Assembly (NCBI GenBank): GCA_022600345.1
Contig: JAHZKP010000002.1
Coordinates: 1 to 64,000 of the forward strand
Reading direction: 5' to 3'
DNA: 64,000 bases
Origin: Alphaproteobacteria bacterium
Lineage (GTDB): Bacteria > Pseudomonadota > Alphaproteobacteria > Rhizobiales > Hyphomicrobiaceae
Part shown: piece after piece, positions 1 through 7,222 of the stretch
How the letters are laid out: every line of letters begins with the position of its first letter
Position numbering within the stretch: position 1 is the first letter of the stretch
Made by a program: the position numbers and the translations under genes
Notes under the pieces: model-generated
Told to the model about the DNA's origin: nothing
What the model saw: only the letters and a program-made list of their open reading frames with translations
Database searches by the model: none

Positions 1-148
1 AGTAAACTTCAACACCGGCTTGCCGAGTGTTGAGCAAAGTAAACTTCAACACCGGCTTGCCGAGTGTTGAGCAAAGTAAACTTCAACACCGGCTTGCCGA
101 GTGTTGAGCAAAGTAAACTTCAACACCGGCTTGCCGAGTGTTGAGCAA
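1..148. repeat. Four tandem 37-bp hairpin repeats
   Basis: Four identical, directly abutting 37-bp units start at 1, 38, 75 and 112; a partial copy begins at 149. The array probably continues past the left edge. Each unit holds an inverted repeat (CAACAC-CGG, loop CTTG, CCG-A-GTGTTG). Read on the minus strand, each gives a 9-bp stem with one bulged base followed by a T-rich stretch, so each resembles an intrinsic terminator lying downstream of ybaB. There are no spacers, so this is not a CRISPR array. Confidence 0.95.
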
Positions 149-164
149 AGGAAGTGTGGACCCA

Positions 165-485
165 TCAAAAAAGCTTCATGCCAGGTGGGATCGGCAGGCC
201 GCCGGTGACTTCGGCGAGTTTTTCCTGCGCAATCGCTTCCGTCTTCGACTTCGCATCCTGACTGGCAGCAACCACGAGGTCTTCGAGAATTTCCGCTTCG
301 TCGGGCTTCAGTAAGCTGGGGTCGATGGAAACCTTGCGCATTTCGCCCTTGCCGTTGAGCGTGACCTTGACGAGCCCGCCGCCCGACTGGCCTTCGCATT
401 CCAACTCCGACAGCTCTTCTTGCACACGGCCCATGCGCTCTTGCATTTCCTTGACCTTGCTCATCATGCCCATGATGTCTTTCAC
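165..485 (-). CDS. ybaB: YbaB/EbfC family nucleoid-associated protein
   Basis: This is a small DNA-binding protein of the YbaB/EbfC family, which forms tweezer-like dimers on DNA and is normally encoded between dnaX and recR. The sequence shows the family pattern of an N-terminal helix starting KDIMGMMSKVKEMQ, a central glycine-rich GQSGGGLVKVTLNGKGE strand region and a C-terminal helix. I place the start at a GTG at 485 (106 residues) because AAAGGAG lies 8 bases upstream and the protein then begins where family members begin; an upstream GTG at 530 would add 15 unlike residues. It follows dnaX by 73 bases in the same direction, so the two are likely co-transcribed. No recR is visible before the window edge. 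Confidence 0.93.
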   Translation of the reverse strand: MKDIMGMMSKVKEMQERMGRVQEELSELECEGQSGGGLVKVTLNGKGEMRKVSIDPSLLKPDEAEILEDLVVAASQDAKSKTEAIAQEKLAEVTGGLPIPPGMKLF

Positions 486-558
486 TGCCCGAACTCCTTT
501 GTTGAATTTCTCAAATTGGTGGGTGAGCACTCATCTCGCGCCCGAAAACGCAAATGCC

Positions 559-2460
559 CTAACCGGTGCCGGTGTCTTCATTGCCATCTTCGGTGTCAAC
601 CTCGCGGACAGCGGTGACCTGGGCGTCGGGAAAAGCTTTCAGCGCCGCAGCAACACTTGGTTCGCTTTTCAGTTTCTCCAATTCGGCAGCAGCCTTGTCG
701 CGGCGGGCTTGGCCGATCGGCGGATCGCCCTGGGTCTTTGACAGCACGACCATCCAGCGCTTGTCGGTCCACTGGTTGAGCTTTTCACGCAATTCGTTGG
801 CAAGCTGTTTGGGCGCATTCGGCATCAGGAACAAGTCGATGGAATGGTTTTCCCGGTCGAATTTGACCAGACTGACGTTCTCTTCCAGGTGCACCATCAA
901 CTTGGCATCGCGCTTTGCCTTGACCAGGCTCACGACTTCGGCGAATGACCCCGGGTCGGGCATCAGCGCACCGGCTCCTGGCAATCCCGCGTCGGCATAT
1001 AGCGGATCTTCCGGGTCGTACTCGCCGTCTTCGGGGAAAGCCTCGCCGTCATCATAAACGGTATCATCGACCACCCAGTCGGCCGAAACGGCAACTGGCC
1101 CGCCCGCCGATGTCGCACCGGTGATCGGCTGTGCCGCCTCTTCGACCGATTGTGCCTGGGCGCTTCCAGCCGCAGGCGCTTGCGCCCGGACAGTGTCGCC
1201 TGAAGCCGCTGTTCCGTTTGCCCCTTCGCCTCTGGCCCGCCTTGCCGGTGCCGAACCGCCGCCCAGCGTCTTGATGATTTCTTCAGGCGATGGCAGGTCG
1301 GCGGTGTAAGCAATCCGGATCAGCACCATCTCAGCGGAAGCTTGCGGATTGGCGGCCCGCCCGGTTTCCTCAACGCCCTTCAGCAACATCTGCCAGACGC
1401 GCGATAAAAGGGCGATTGAAACCTTTTCGGCAATCGCCTGGGCCCGGCGCACGTCCTCGGCGGCCAGCCCCTCCGAACCATCCTCCGGCCCGATTGTCTT
1501 GATGCGTGTTGCCAGATGAACCGCTTCGGAAAGGTCGTTCAGCGCCTGAACCGGGTCGGCACCATCCTTATAGAGCGCATCGAGTGCTTTCAGCGCTTCG
1601 GCAGGCTGCCCCCCGATCAGCAACTCCAAAAGGCTGAAAATCCGCCCCCGGTCGGCAAGACCCAGCATGGCCCGCACATCGCCAGAGGCCACCTTGCCCT
1701 TCGAGTAGGCGATCGCCTGATCGAGGATCGATAGCCCGTCGCGTACCGAGCCCTCGGCGGCCCGCGCAATCAGCATCAAGGCCTCGTCTTCCGATTCCGC
1801 CCCTTCGGCTTCCGCAATGCGCTTGAAGTGATCGCTCAGCAGCGGAACGTCGACGCGGCGTAAATCGAAGCGCTGGCAGCGTGACAGAACGGTGACGGGA
1901 ACCTTGCGGATTTCCGTCGTCGCAAAGATGAATTTCACGTGCTCGGGCGGCTCTTCCAGCGTCTTGAGGAGTGCGTTGAACGCACCCTTGGAGAGCATGT
2001 GCACCTCGTCGATGATGAACACTTTATAGCGTGCAACCAGCGGCTTGTAGCGCGCGCTTTCGATGATCTCGCGAACGTTGTCGACGCCGGTATTGGAGGC
2101 CGCATCCATCTCGACCACGTCGGCGTGTCGGCTTTCCATGATCTCCGCGCAATGGCGGCCGAAGTCTTTCGGATCGCGCGGCAACTCGATCGTCGGGCCG
2201 CCCTTGCCACCCTCCTCGTCGGCGGGCTCGAAGTTGAGCGCACGCGCCAGAATGCGCGCCGTCGTTGTCTTGCCGACCCCGCGCACGCCCGTCAGCATGT
2301 AGCCTTGTGCAATGCGGCCCTGCTCGAAGGCGTTCTTCAATGTGGCCACCATGGCGTCCTGACCGATCAGGTCATCGAACGTCTGCGGCCGGTATTTGCG
2401 CGCGAGAACGACGTAGGGCTTAGCCCCCATCTCCGCGTCTTCAAACATGCTGTCACTCAT
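559..2460 (-). CDS. dnaX: DNA polymerase III subunits gamma and tau
   Basis: This is the clamp-loader ATPase that loads the sliding clamp and tethers the replicative polymerase. At 633 residues it has the AAA+ core: Walker A GVRGVGKTT at 58-66, Walker B FIIDEVH at 148-154, sensor FATTE at 179-183 and the SRC motif at 193-195. Domain III and a long Ala/Glu/Asp-rich tau-type tail follow. The zinc module between Walker A and B, with four cysteines in most bacteria, keeps only Cys104 here. The gene precedes ybaB in the usual order. No frameshift slippery site was evident, so tau alone may be made. Confidence 0.97.
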   Translation of the reverse strand: MSDSMFEDAEMGAKPYVVLARKYRPQTFDDLIGQDAMVATLKNAFEQGRIAQGYMLTGVRGVGKTTTARILARALNFEPADEEGGKGGPTIELPRDPKDFGRHCAEIMESRHADVVEMDAASNTGVDNVREIIESARYKPLVARYKVFIIDEVHMLSKGAFNALLKTLEEPPEHVKFIFATTEIRKVPVTVLSRCQRFDLRRVDVPLLSDHFKRIAEAEGAESEDEALMLIARAAEGSVRDGLSILDQAIAYSKGKVASGDVRAMLGLADRGRIFSLLELLIGGQPAEALKALDALYKDGADPVQALNDLSEAVHLATRIKTIGPEDGSEGLAAEDVRRAQAIAEKVSIALLSRVWQMLLKGVEETGRAANPQASAEMVLIRIAYTADLPSPEEIIKTLGGGSAPARRARGEGANGTAASGDTVRAQAPAAGSAQAQSVEEAAQPITGATSAGGPVAVSADWVVDDTVYDDGEAFPEDGEYDPEDPLYADAGLPGAGALMPDPGSFAEVVSLVKAKRDAKLMVHLEENVSLVKFDRENHSIDLFLMPNAPKQLANELREKLNQWTDKRWMVVLSKTQGDPPIGQARRDKAAAELEKLKSEPSVAAALKAFPDAQVTAVREVDTEDGNEDTGTG

Positions 2461-2502
2461 GGGGCGGGACTATACAGCTCCACACGACTTTAGGAAGTCT
2501 CG

Positions 2503-2522
2503 CGCTTTGCTTCAGCAAAGCG
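2503..2522. other. Short perfect hairpin upstream of dnaX
   Basis: An 8-bp inverted repeat CGCTTTGC / GCAAAGCG with a TTCA loop lies 43-62 bases upstream of the dnaX start, in the leader between the 71-residue gene and dnaX. It has no T-run and could be a leader structure or a weak transcription signal. Function unknown. Confidence 0.5.
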
Positions 2523-2576
2523 AGTGCGAGCTATCCACATTTGAAACGGGTTCAGCGGCAGGTGCATTTTTTCTAC

Positions 2577-2602
2577 GAAAAAATCACCGGGAGCCTGCGG
2601 TG
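2577..2602 (-). terminator. Intrinsic terminator after the 71-residue gene
   Basis: On the minus strand, directly after the TAG stop of the small gene, CACCG and CGGTG form a 5-bp stem around an 8-base loop, followed by ATTTTTT. This would separate the small inserted genes from dnaX. Confidence 0.6.
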
Positions 2603-2818
2603 CTACAGGTGACTTGCGACACGTGCTTTCGCGCTTTCGAAAATCTCTTTCGAAAGCTCCTTAGTCCACGGAATCGTATCCTCGCCCATCGACTTATCGA
2701 GCTCAGCCTGGACCAATGCGCGCTGCTCTTCAAAGCTCAGGCTCTCGAAATAGGCGATATCCTCGTCGGTCATGGCCGCGAAGGACGAAATCTGGTGTTT
2801 GGTGCTGTTCTCATTCAT
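2603..2818 (-). CDS. Small hypothetical protein (71 residues)
   Basis: A short acidic protein I do not recognise. It has MTDEDIAYFESLSFEEQRAL near the middle and looks fully helical and cytoplasmic, with no cysteine motif or membrane segment. The ATG at 2818 has no Shine-Dalgarno sequence, but TATAAT lies at 2830-2825 on the minus strand. The expected transcription start would fall on or next to the ATG, so a leaderless transcript is possible. It lies 61 bases downstream of the 213-residue membrane protein gene and is closed by a terminator. Its size and acidity resemble an antitoxin, but no toxin partner is recognisable. Coding status is likely, function unknown. Confidence 0.65.
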   Translation of the reverse strand: MNENSTKHQISSFAAMTDEDIAYFESLSFEEQRALVQAELDKSMGEDTIPWTKELSKEIFESAKARVASHL

Positions 2819-2824
2819 CGTTCA

Positions 2825-2830
2825 ATTATA
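2825..2830 (-). promoter_or_regulatory. Possible -10 box giving a leaderless start
   Basis: A perfect TATAAT on the minus strand ends 7 bases before the ATG at 2818. No convincing -35 hexamer is visible 17 bases upstream. It could drive the 71-residue gene separately from its upstream neighbour. Confidence 0.35.
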
Positions 2831-2879
2831 CCACGATTTCGCCCGCCAGGAAGTGCGAAGGTTGCCTACGACTGCCAGA

Positions 2880-3521
2880 CTACGAACGCTTCTTGAGCAC
2901 GAGTGGCCCGCCGCCGGTAGGCCTCCAAAGCCTGACGACATCCATGTTTGGATCGTGCCGCTTGGCAGCTTGCCGCCACTTCTTCTCTATCGCAGCTTCT
3001 ATGTCGTGAAGGTAGGCTTTTGCATCGCCGCTTCGGATGGTCATGACAACATTGCCAGCTGCGAGCGCCCAATAGTCTAAGGGCAATCGCGATGATTGCG
3101 AAGTGATAGACGGCAGAAGATCAGGATCAAACCTTAATTCGATCCGTCTTGGACCAATTTGCCAAAATTCCACACGGCAAAGAGCACGCCATGGGAGCAA
3201 GCCAGATTCGTATAGATGCAGCCCAATGCCTTCGTCATTTAGCGTAACCGAAGGGCCATCATGCGAAATCCGCCTTGAGGCCCGGAAGAATGCCAGAGCA
3301 ACCGGGGCTCCGATGAAGCAAATTGCGAAAAAAGCCAGGAGCCAAACCGCTCGTTTGTCGCCCGAAATGAATCCAGCCACACCAGACCAGAGCGTCCAAA
3401 TTGCAGCAGCTCCAACTACCATTGTTTTTATAAGTAAGAATACGGAGCCTGCTGACGATCGCCCTTTTGGTGGACCAGGAAATTCAATCACGCTCTCTTT
3501 CGACTTCGCGGAATAAGACAT
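2880..3521 (-). CDS. Two-helix membrane protein, STM3941-like
   Basis: A 213-residue protein with two N-terminal membrane segments (about 27-51 and 57-79) and a soluble C-terminal half. The pattern VTLNDEGIGLHLYESGLLPWRAL, a predicted strand followed by a Gly-Leu-Pro-Trp turn, resembles the widespread STM3941-type family of unknown function, which looks like a PH-like domain behind two helices. It ends in a basic KKRS tail. It sits between SRP RNA and dnaX, interrupting the usual close spacing of those two genes. The start at 3521 has a weak GAGA upstream. Family assignment is from pattern only. Confidence 0.75.
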   Translation of the reverse strand: MSYSAKSKESVIEFPGPPKGRSSAGSVFLLIKTMVVGAAAIWTLWSGVAGFISGDKRAVWLLAFFAICFIGAPVALAFFRASRRISHDGPSVTLNDEGIGLHLYESGLLPWRALCRVEFWQIGPRRIELRFDPDLLPSITSQSSRLPLDYWALAAGNVVMTIRSGDAKAYLHDIEAAIEKKWRQAAKRHDPNMDVVRLWRPTGGGPLVLKKRS

Positions 3522-3578
3522 TCAATCTCGAAAAATCACCAATCAGGCCAGGCGCCCTTGTGGCGCTGGCTGAGGAGC

Positions 3579-3645
3579 GTCAACACCGGCCTGCGCACTC
3601 CAACATCGGTTCACCGAATGTTGGGCCACACGAGTGTTGAGCAAA
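3579..3645. repeat. Diverged relative of the left-edge hairpin repeat
   Basis: The sequence starts TCAACACCGGCCTG and ends GAGTGTTGAGCAAA, matching the two ends of the 37-bp repeat at 1-148. Between them is an inserted second hairpin (CAACATCGG, TTCA, CCGAATGTTG). It lies just past the 3' end of the SRP RNA, as the array at 1-148 lies just past ybaB, which suggests a dispersed 3'-end element. Confidence 0.7.
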
Positions 3646-3651
3646 AATAAA

Positions 3652-3738
3652 GGCTGGCGGACGACCCGCGTCCGAATCGTTAGGGCTGCTTCGTTCCCGA
3701 CCTGACCCGGTTGGCGAGGGACACGCCCGCCGCCAGCC
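3652..3738 (-). ncRNA. ffs: Signal recognition particle 4.5S RNA
   Basis: This is the RNA of the signal recognition particle, which with Ffh targets nascent membrane and secreted proteins. The minus strand carries the conserved apical core GGGTCAGGTCGGGAACGAAGCAGCC with its GGAA-type tetraloop region. The ends, GGCTGGCGG and CCGCCAGCC, pair to close the molecule at about 87 bases. A T-rich tract (TTTATTTTT) follows on the minus strand. In alphaproteobacteria ffs commonly lies just upstream of dnaX; here two small genes intervene. End positions are inferred from the terminal helix. Confidence 0.95.
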
Positions 3739-3745
3739 CGCCGCT

Positions 3746-3774
3746 GATATGCCGCTTTTGCTTCACAGTTGCAA
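3746..3774 (-). promoter_or_regulatory. Sigma-70-type promoter of the SRP RNA
   Basis: On the minus strand TTGCAA (3774-3769) and CATATC (3751-3746) are separated by exactly 17 bases. The predicted start falls about 7 bases downstream, at the first base of the SRP RNA helix. Confidence 0.65.
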
Positions 3775-3884
3775 GAGTCCCGGTAAAAAACTCCAACGAC
3801 ACGGAAAAAAAATTCCATCGCCCTTTGCATAAGTTGCGCAAACCCGCCCCCGTGTGCTCTTGTCGGCATTCCTAATGGAGAGGC

Positions 3885-4832
3885 ATGCCGGTAATGAAGC
3901 CCACACTAGGTCCCACGATCGAGCTTGATCGGCTCGCTGAAAAACGTGCGGACAAGGAATATATGGCTCAGCTCATCGAGGCCGAGTCGTCGCGCTTCTT
4001 TGTGATCGCCGGCGCCAAGCCCGTCGTCGATAGCAACGAAGACCGCACGCGTCGAAGCCTGCACTGGTTTACCGGCCCCCAGATTACCGATCTCGGCCTG
4101 GCGCTCAGCGAAGCCATTTTCCTAGGGCTGGATGCCGAAGACGAGACCGCCAAGTTCGCCGTCGCAACCAGCGAACACTACGCCAGAGGCGCCCCCCAGG
4201 CCCGCGAAGCCCTGAAAGAACGCGTCGAAATTCGCACGCTTGCCGCCGATGCTTCGATGCCTGCTGGCGAATTGGGTCTAGTGGCGCAAGCAGCCTCATT
4301 GGGCACGTGGCATGAAAACCACCGCTGTTGCGGGCGCTGCGGCGGATCGATGTCATTCAAGTCAGGCGGCTGGAAGCGCAAATGCTGGGCCTGCGGCCAC
4401 GAAGCTTTCCCCCGCGTCGATCCCGTCGTCATTATGGCGGTCACTGATGGCGAGCGCATCGTGTTGGCGCATGAAGAACGCTTCCCCGACAAGATGTACT
4501 CGGTTCTGGCCGGTCATGTTGAACCAGGCGACGACATCGAGCACGCCGTCCGCCGGGAGACCCGGGAAGAAGTCGGCCTTGAGGTCGGTGATGTTCGCCT
4601 CGTCGGCTCGCAGCCGTGGCCCTTCCCACATTCGCTGATGTTGGGCTGCTTTGCCCGGGCCGAACCAAAAGACCTCGTTGTCGACACGACCGAGCTTGCC
4701 GATGCTCAGTGGTTTACCCGCGAAGACGCCACCGCCATGCTCGCCGGTAGCCATCCAGACGAACTGTGGTTGCCCGGCCCCCAGTCGATGGCCCATCAAC
4801 TGATCAAGGCCTTCGTTGAAGGCGAGGCGTGA
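3885..4832 (+). CDS. nudC: NAD(+) diphosphatase / NAD-cap RNA hydrolase
   Basis: A Nudix hydrolase that cleaves NAD(H) to NMN(H) and AMP; E. coli NudC also removes NAD caps from RNA. The 315-residue protein has an N-terminal NUDIX-like domain, a zinc ribbon with Cys149, Cys152, Cys167 and Cys170, a Nudix box at 210-232 and the family-diagnostic SQPWPFP at 242-248. The first glutamate of the Nudix box (GX5E) is Asp216 here, a conservative change. GGAG lies 5 bases before the ATG at 3885; a second in-frame ATG lies at 3894. The gene is probably transcribed from the region facing the SRP RNA promoter. Confidence 0.95.
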   Translation: MPVMKPTLGPTIELDRLAEKRADKEYMAQLIEAESSRFFVIAGAKPVVDSNEDRTRRSLHWFTGPQITDLGLALSEAIFLGLDAEDETAKFAVATSEHYARGAPQAREALKERVEIRTLAADASMPAGELGLVAQAASLGTWHENHRCCGRCGGSMSFKSGGWKRKCWACGHEAFPRVDPVVIMAVTDGERIVLAHEERFPDKMYSVLAGHVEPGDDIEHAVRRETREEVGLEVGDVRLVGSQPWPFPHSLMLGCFARAEPKDLVVDTTELADAQWFTREDATAMLAGSHPDELWLPGPQSMAHQLIKAFVEGEA

Positions 4833-4914
4833 ATGCAGCCATCCGCGCTGTGCCCCCCGGCCTGTGGCATTCCGGCACTTGCCGTCGCCACACTGCCGGT
4901 TAAATCATTACCCA

Positions 4915-5364
4915 ATGAGAGTTATGCGACAGTCAGGTGTAGTAAGGCGAGCTGTGGTTTGGTCGGCCGTTTTGGCGACCATTCTGCACGTCGCCTTGCT
5001 GTCTTTGCACCTGACGGCTGCATTCGAGCGCGGCATTCAAGCCCCTGGCGCTGACGGTGCCACACTCGACATTCACGCCTTCTGCAGCCCAACTTCTCCC
5101 GGCTCGGCACCGCCACAATCCACGTTTCCGGTCAGTTCGGCCGATGGCGAAACGGCGCCGGGCCCCAACGGTGAAAAGTCCTCCCCCGGTTGCCCAATCT
5201 GTACCGGCGCGGCCCCGGCCTCGTGTTCACCGGCACCATCTACAGTATTCGCCCCTGTCGCCTTTTCGGTAGCTTTCCTGCCTCCTTACGTGACGAGCGA
5301 CAAGGCCCGCGCGCACCCTGAGCGCCCTGCCGATACGATCCGCGGGCCTCCCGCAGTCGTCTGA
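4915..5364 (+). CDS. DUF2946-like membrane-anchored Cys protein
   Basis: A 149-residue protein with one N-terminal membrane segment or signal (about 11-35), a Pro/Ser/Gly-rich exported stretch and a CPIC motif (Cys93, Cys96). The end reads RGPPAVV. This pattern fits the DUF2946 family, which recurs beside copper-handling genes. I prefer the ATG at 4915; the reading frame extends upstream to 4816, inside nudC, but those residues look like read-through and would put the signal segment in the middle. It lies 101 bases upstream of the outer-membrane protein gene and opens the copper cluster. A metal-binding role is inferred. Confidence 0.75.
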   Translation: MRVMRQSGVVRRAVVWSAVLATILHVALLSLHLTAAFERGIQAPGADGATLDIHAFCSPTSPGSAPPQSTFPVSSADGETAPGPNGEKSSPGCPICTGAAPASCSPAPSTVFAPVAFSVAFLPPYVTSDKARAHPERPADTIRGPPAVV

Positions 5365-5465
5365 CTTCGAATTCACAATCGACAGTACTTGATCGGCTGC
5401 CTGCAACCGCTCTGCCTCATTTTCGCAGCGCGCGGGTCTGCCGAACCTATCAACAGGTCAGACAA

Positions 5466-6617
5466 ATGAATCTACGACTTCCTCTCAACGTCGCTTTGGG
5501 GGCGGCAACGATGTTGGCCACAGCATCTTCCTCCCTGCCCGCCGTCGCAGACGAGCTGCCAATGGCTGGCTTTTCGGTAAAAGGCGGCGGCCATCATCAT
5601 GGCGTCCGCGCTGATGGCCACGCTCCGATCGGCGTAATGGGCGATCATATGCACAAAAAGGGAGAGTGGATGCTCTCCTATCGCTACATGCGCATGAACA
5701 TGGAAGGCAACCGCATCGGCACCAACAGTATCTCGCCTGAAGAAATCGTCACGACGGTGCCCAACCACAATCCCGTCGTCACACCCAACGGCATGACCGT
5801 TACGCCGCCGTTCCTGCGCGTTGTGCCAACCAGGATGACGATGGACATGCACATGTTGGGCGCCATGTATGCACCGTCCGACAACATCACGCTAATGGCC
5901 ATGCTGCCCCTGATCCGCAAGGATATGGACCACATCACTTTTTCACCCATGCCAGGGGCGAACCTGATCGGCGGTTTCAAGACCAAGTCGGAAGGGGTCG
6001 GCGACGTAAAGTTGGGTGCCCTCTACCGCTTGCTCGATGTCGGCCGCAATCACGTCCATCTCAACATGGGCATCAGTGCTCCTACCGGATCGCTGCAAGA
6101 GCGCGACGACATCTTCGATCCGTTCGGTCGTACTCCCGAAGTCCGACTGCCATATGCCATGCAACTTGGAACCGGTACGTGGGACCTGTTGCCCGGCGTC
6201 ACCTACACGGGCCGCGAACGGGATTTGTCCTGGGGCGCACAGTATTCCGCGGAAATCCGCCTGGAAGACGAAAATTCTGAAGGTTACTCCTGGGGCGACA
6301 AGCACAGCTTCACCGGATGGGTCGCCTACCAATTTGCCCCCTGGATCAGCACTTCGATCCGCGCCAAATACTCGACCCAGAGTGATATCGAAGGTTTCGA
6401 CTCCCAGATCGGCGGGCCGATCCAAACCGCCCACCCCGCCAACTTCGGTGGTAAGAAGCTCGACCTGATGGGCGGCGTAAACCTGATGGTCCCCGATGGC
6501 CCACTCAAAGGACATAGATTGGCGCTGGAAGCCGGTGCGCCTGTTTACCAGGACCTGAATGGCCCGCAGTTGGAAACCGACTGGATGTTCACACTTGGCT
6601 GGCAGAAAGCCTTTTGA
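5466..6617 (+). CDS. His/Met-rich outer-membrane beta-barrel protein
   Basis: A 383-residue exported protein with a signal peptide of about 28 residues. After it comes a His/Met-rich segment (GGGHHHGVRADGHAP, then GDHMHKKGEWM) and many methionine-rich stretches such as RYMRMNMEG and TRMTMDMHM. The rest is a run of alternating polar and apolar strands ending in the terminal aromatic pattern LGWQKAF, as expected for a barrel. It resembles the transporter proteins annotated as MetA-pathway-like that sit with PCu(A)C and SCO genes. The ligand-rich N terminus makes copper binding or export a fair inference; transport itself is not shown. The 3' neighbour begins 4 bases after the stop. Confidence 0.8.
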   Translation: MNLRLPLNVALGAATMLATASSSLPAVADELPMAGFSVKGGGHHHGVRADGHAPIGVMGDHMHKKGEWMLSYRYMRMNMEGNRIGTNSISPEEIVTTVPNHNPVVTPNGMTVTPPFLRVVPTRMTMDMHMLGAMYAPSDNITLMAMLPLIRKDMDHITFSPMPGANLIGGFKTKSEGVGDVKLGALYRLLDVGRNHVHLNMGISAPTGSLQERDDIFDPFGRTPEVRLPYAMQLGTGTWDLLPGVTYTGRERDLSWGAQYSAEIRLEDENSEGYSWGDKHSFTGWVAYQFAPWISTSIRAKYSTQSDIEGFDSQIGGPIQTAHPANFGGKKLDLMGGVNLMVPDGPLKGHRLALEAGAPVYQDLNGPQLETDWMFTLGWQKAF

Positions 6618-6620
6618 GCG

Positions 6621-7193
6621 ATGAGAAAGTACATGAAAACAATGCCAAACAACGTATTTCAGGCGATCTGCGCCTGCTTGGTCGTGGCCGCGATAGCAGC
6701 CCTGCCCACACCTTTGAGCCCACCGGCGATGGCCCACGGCTACGAGCACGCCGGCCTGAAGATCAAGCACCCCTGGACCCGCGTTACTCCGCCAGGGGCC
6801 AAGGTCGCTGGTGGGTTCGTGACCATCACCAACACCGGTAAGCAAACCGACCACTTGGTTGGCGGCAACTTCGCACTGTCAAAGCGCATGGAGATCCACG
6901 AAATGTCCATGAACGATGGCGTTATGCGCATGAAGCAACTCGACAAGGGCCTGGAGATCCAGCCCGGCCAGACCGTCGAATTGAAGCCCGGCAGCTTCCA
7001 TTTGATGTTCATGGGTCTGTCGGCTTCACCTGTTGAAGGAAAGCCGGTCAAAGGGACCCTAAAATTCGAGAAGGCCGGTGAGATTGACGTCGAATTCGCC
7101 GTTGCCCCGCTGGGAGCAAAATCGCACAGCGACGAGGAAGGCTCCGCCACCGGGGGTGGACACGATCACGGCGACCACCACAAGCATCACTAA
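6621..7193 (+). CDS. PCu(A)C family periplasmic copper chaperone
   Basis: A periplasmic copper chaperone that delivers Cu(I) towards the CuA centre of cytochrome oxidase. The 190-residue precursor has a signal peptide (to about residue 38), a cupredoxin-like domain and the PCu(A)C ligands His93, Met104, His127 and Met129. An extra His-rich tail, GHDHGDHHKHH, ends the protein and could bind more metal; PCu(A)C proteins with such tails can bind Cu(II). The start at 6621 lies almost on the stop of the barrel gene, so translation is probably coupled; an alternative ATG lies at 6633. Confidence 0.92.
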   Translation: MRKYMKTMPNNVFQAICACLVVAAIAALPTPLSPPAMAHGYEHAGLKIKHPWTRVTPPGAKVAGGFVTITNTGKQTDHLVGGNFALSKRMEIHEMSMNDGVMRMKQLDKGLEIQPGQTVELKPGSFHLMFMGLSASPVEGKPVKGTLKFEKAGEIDVEFAVAPLGAKSHSDEEGSATGGGHDHGDHHKHH

Positions 7194-7222
7194 TTTCAGT
7201 AACAACCCAGGAACACTAAACC

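Noticed and set aside
1..148. CRISPR-like direct repeats
   Set aside because: The 37-bp units abut directly with no spacers and no cas genes are nearby.
3543..3869. A 108-residue reading frame on the minus strand
   Set aside because: It runs through the SRP RNA gene and its promoter; the RNA core and terminal helix explain the sequence.
4816..4914. An upstream start of the DUF2946-like gene inside nudC
   Set aside because: It would add 33 residues in front of the signal segment and overlap nudC in another frame; the ATG at 4915 gives a proper N-terminal membrane segment.
5943..6854. A 303-residue reading frame opposite the barrel gene
   Set aside because: It lies antisense to a gene with a signal peptide and barrel pattern, has no recognisable domain, and long antisense frames are common in GC-rich DNA.
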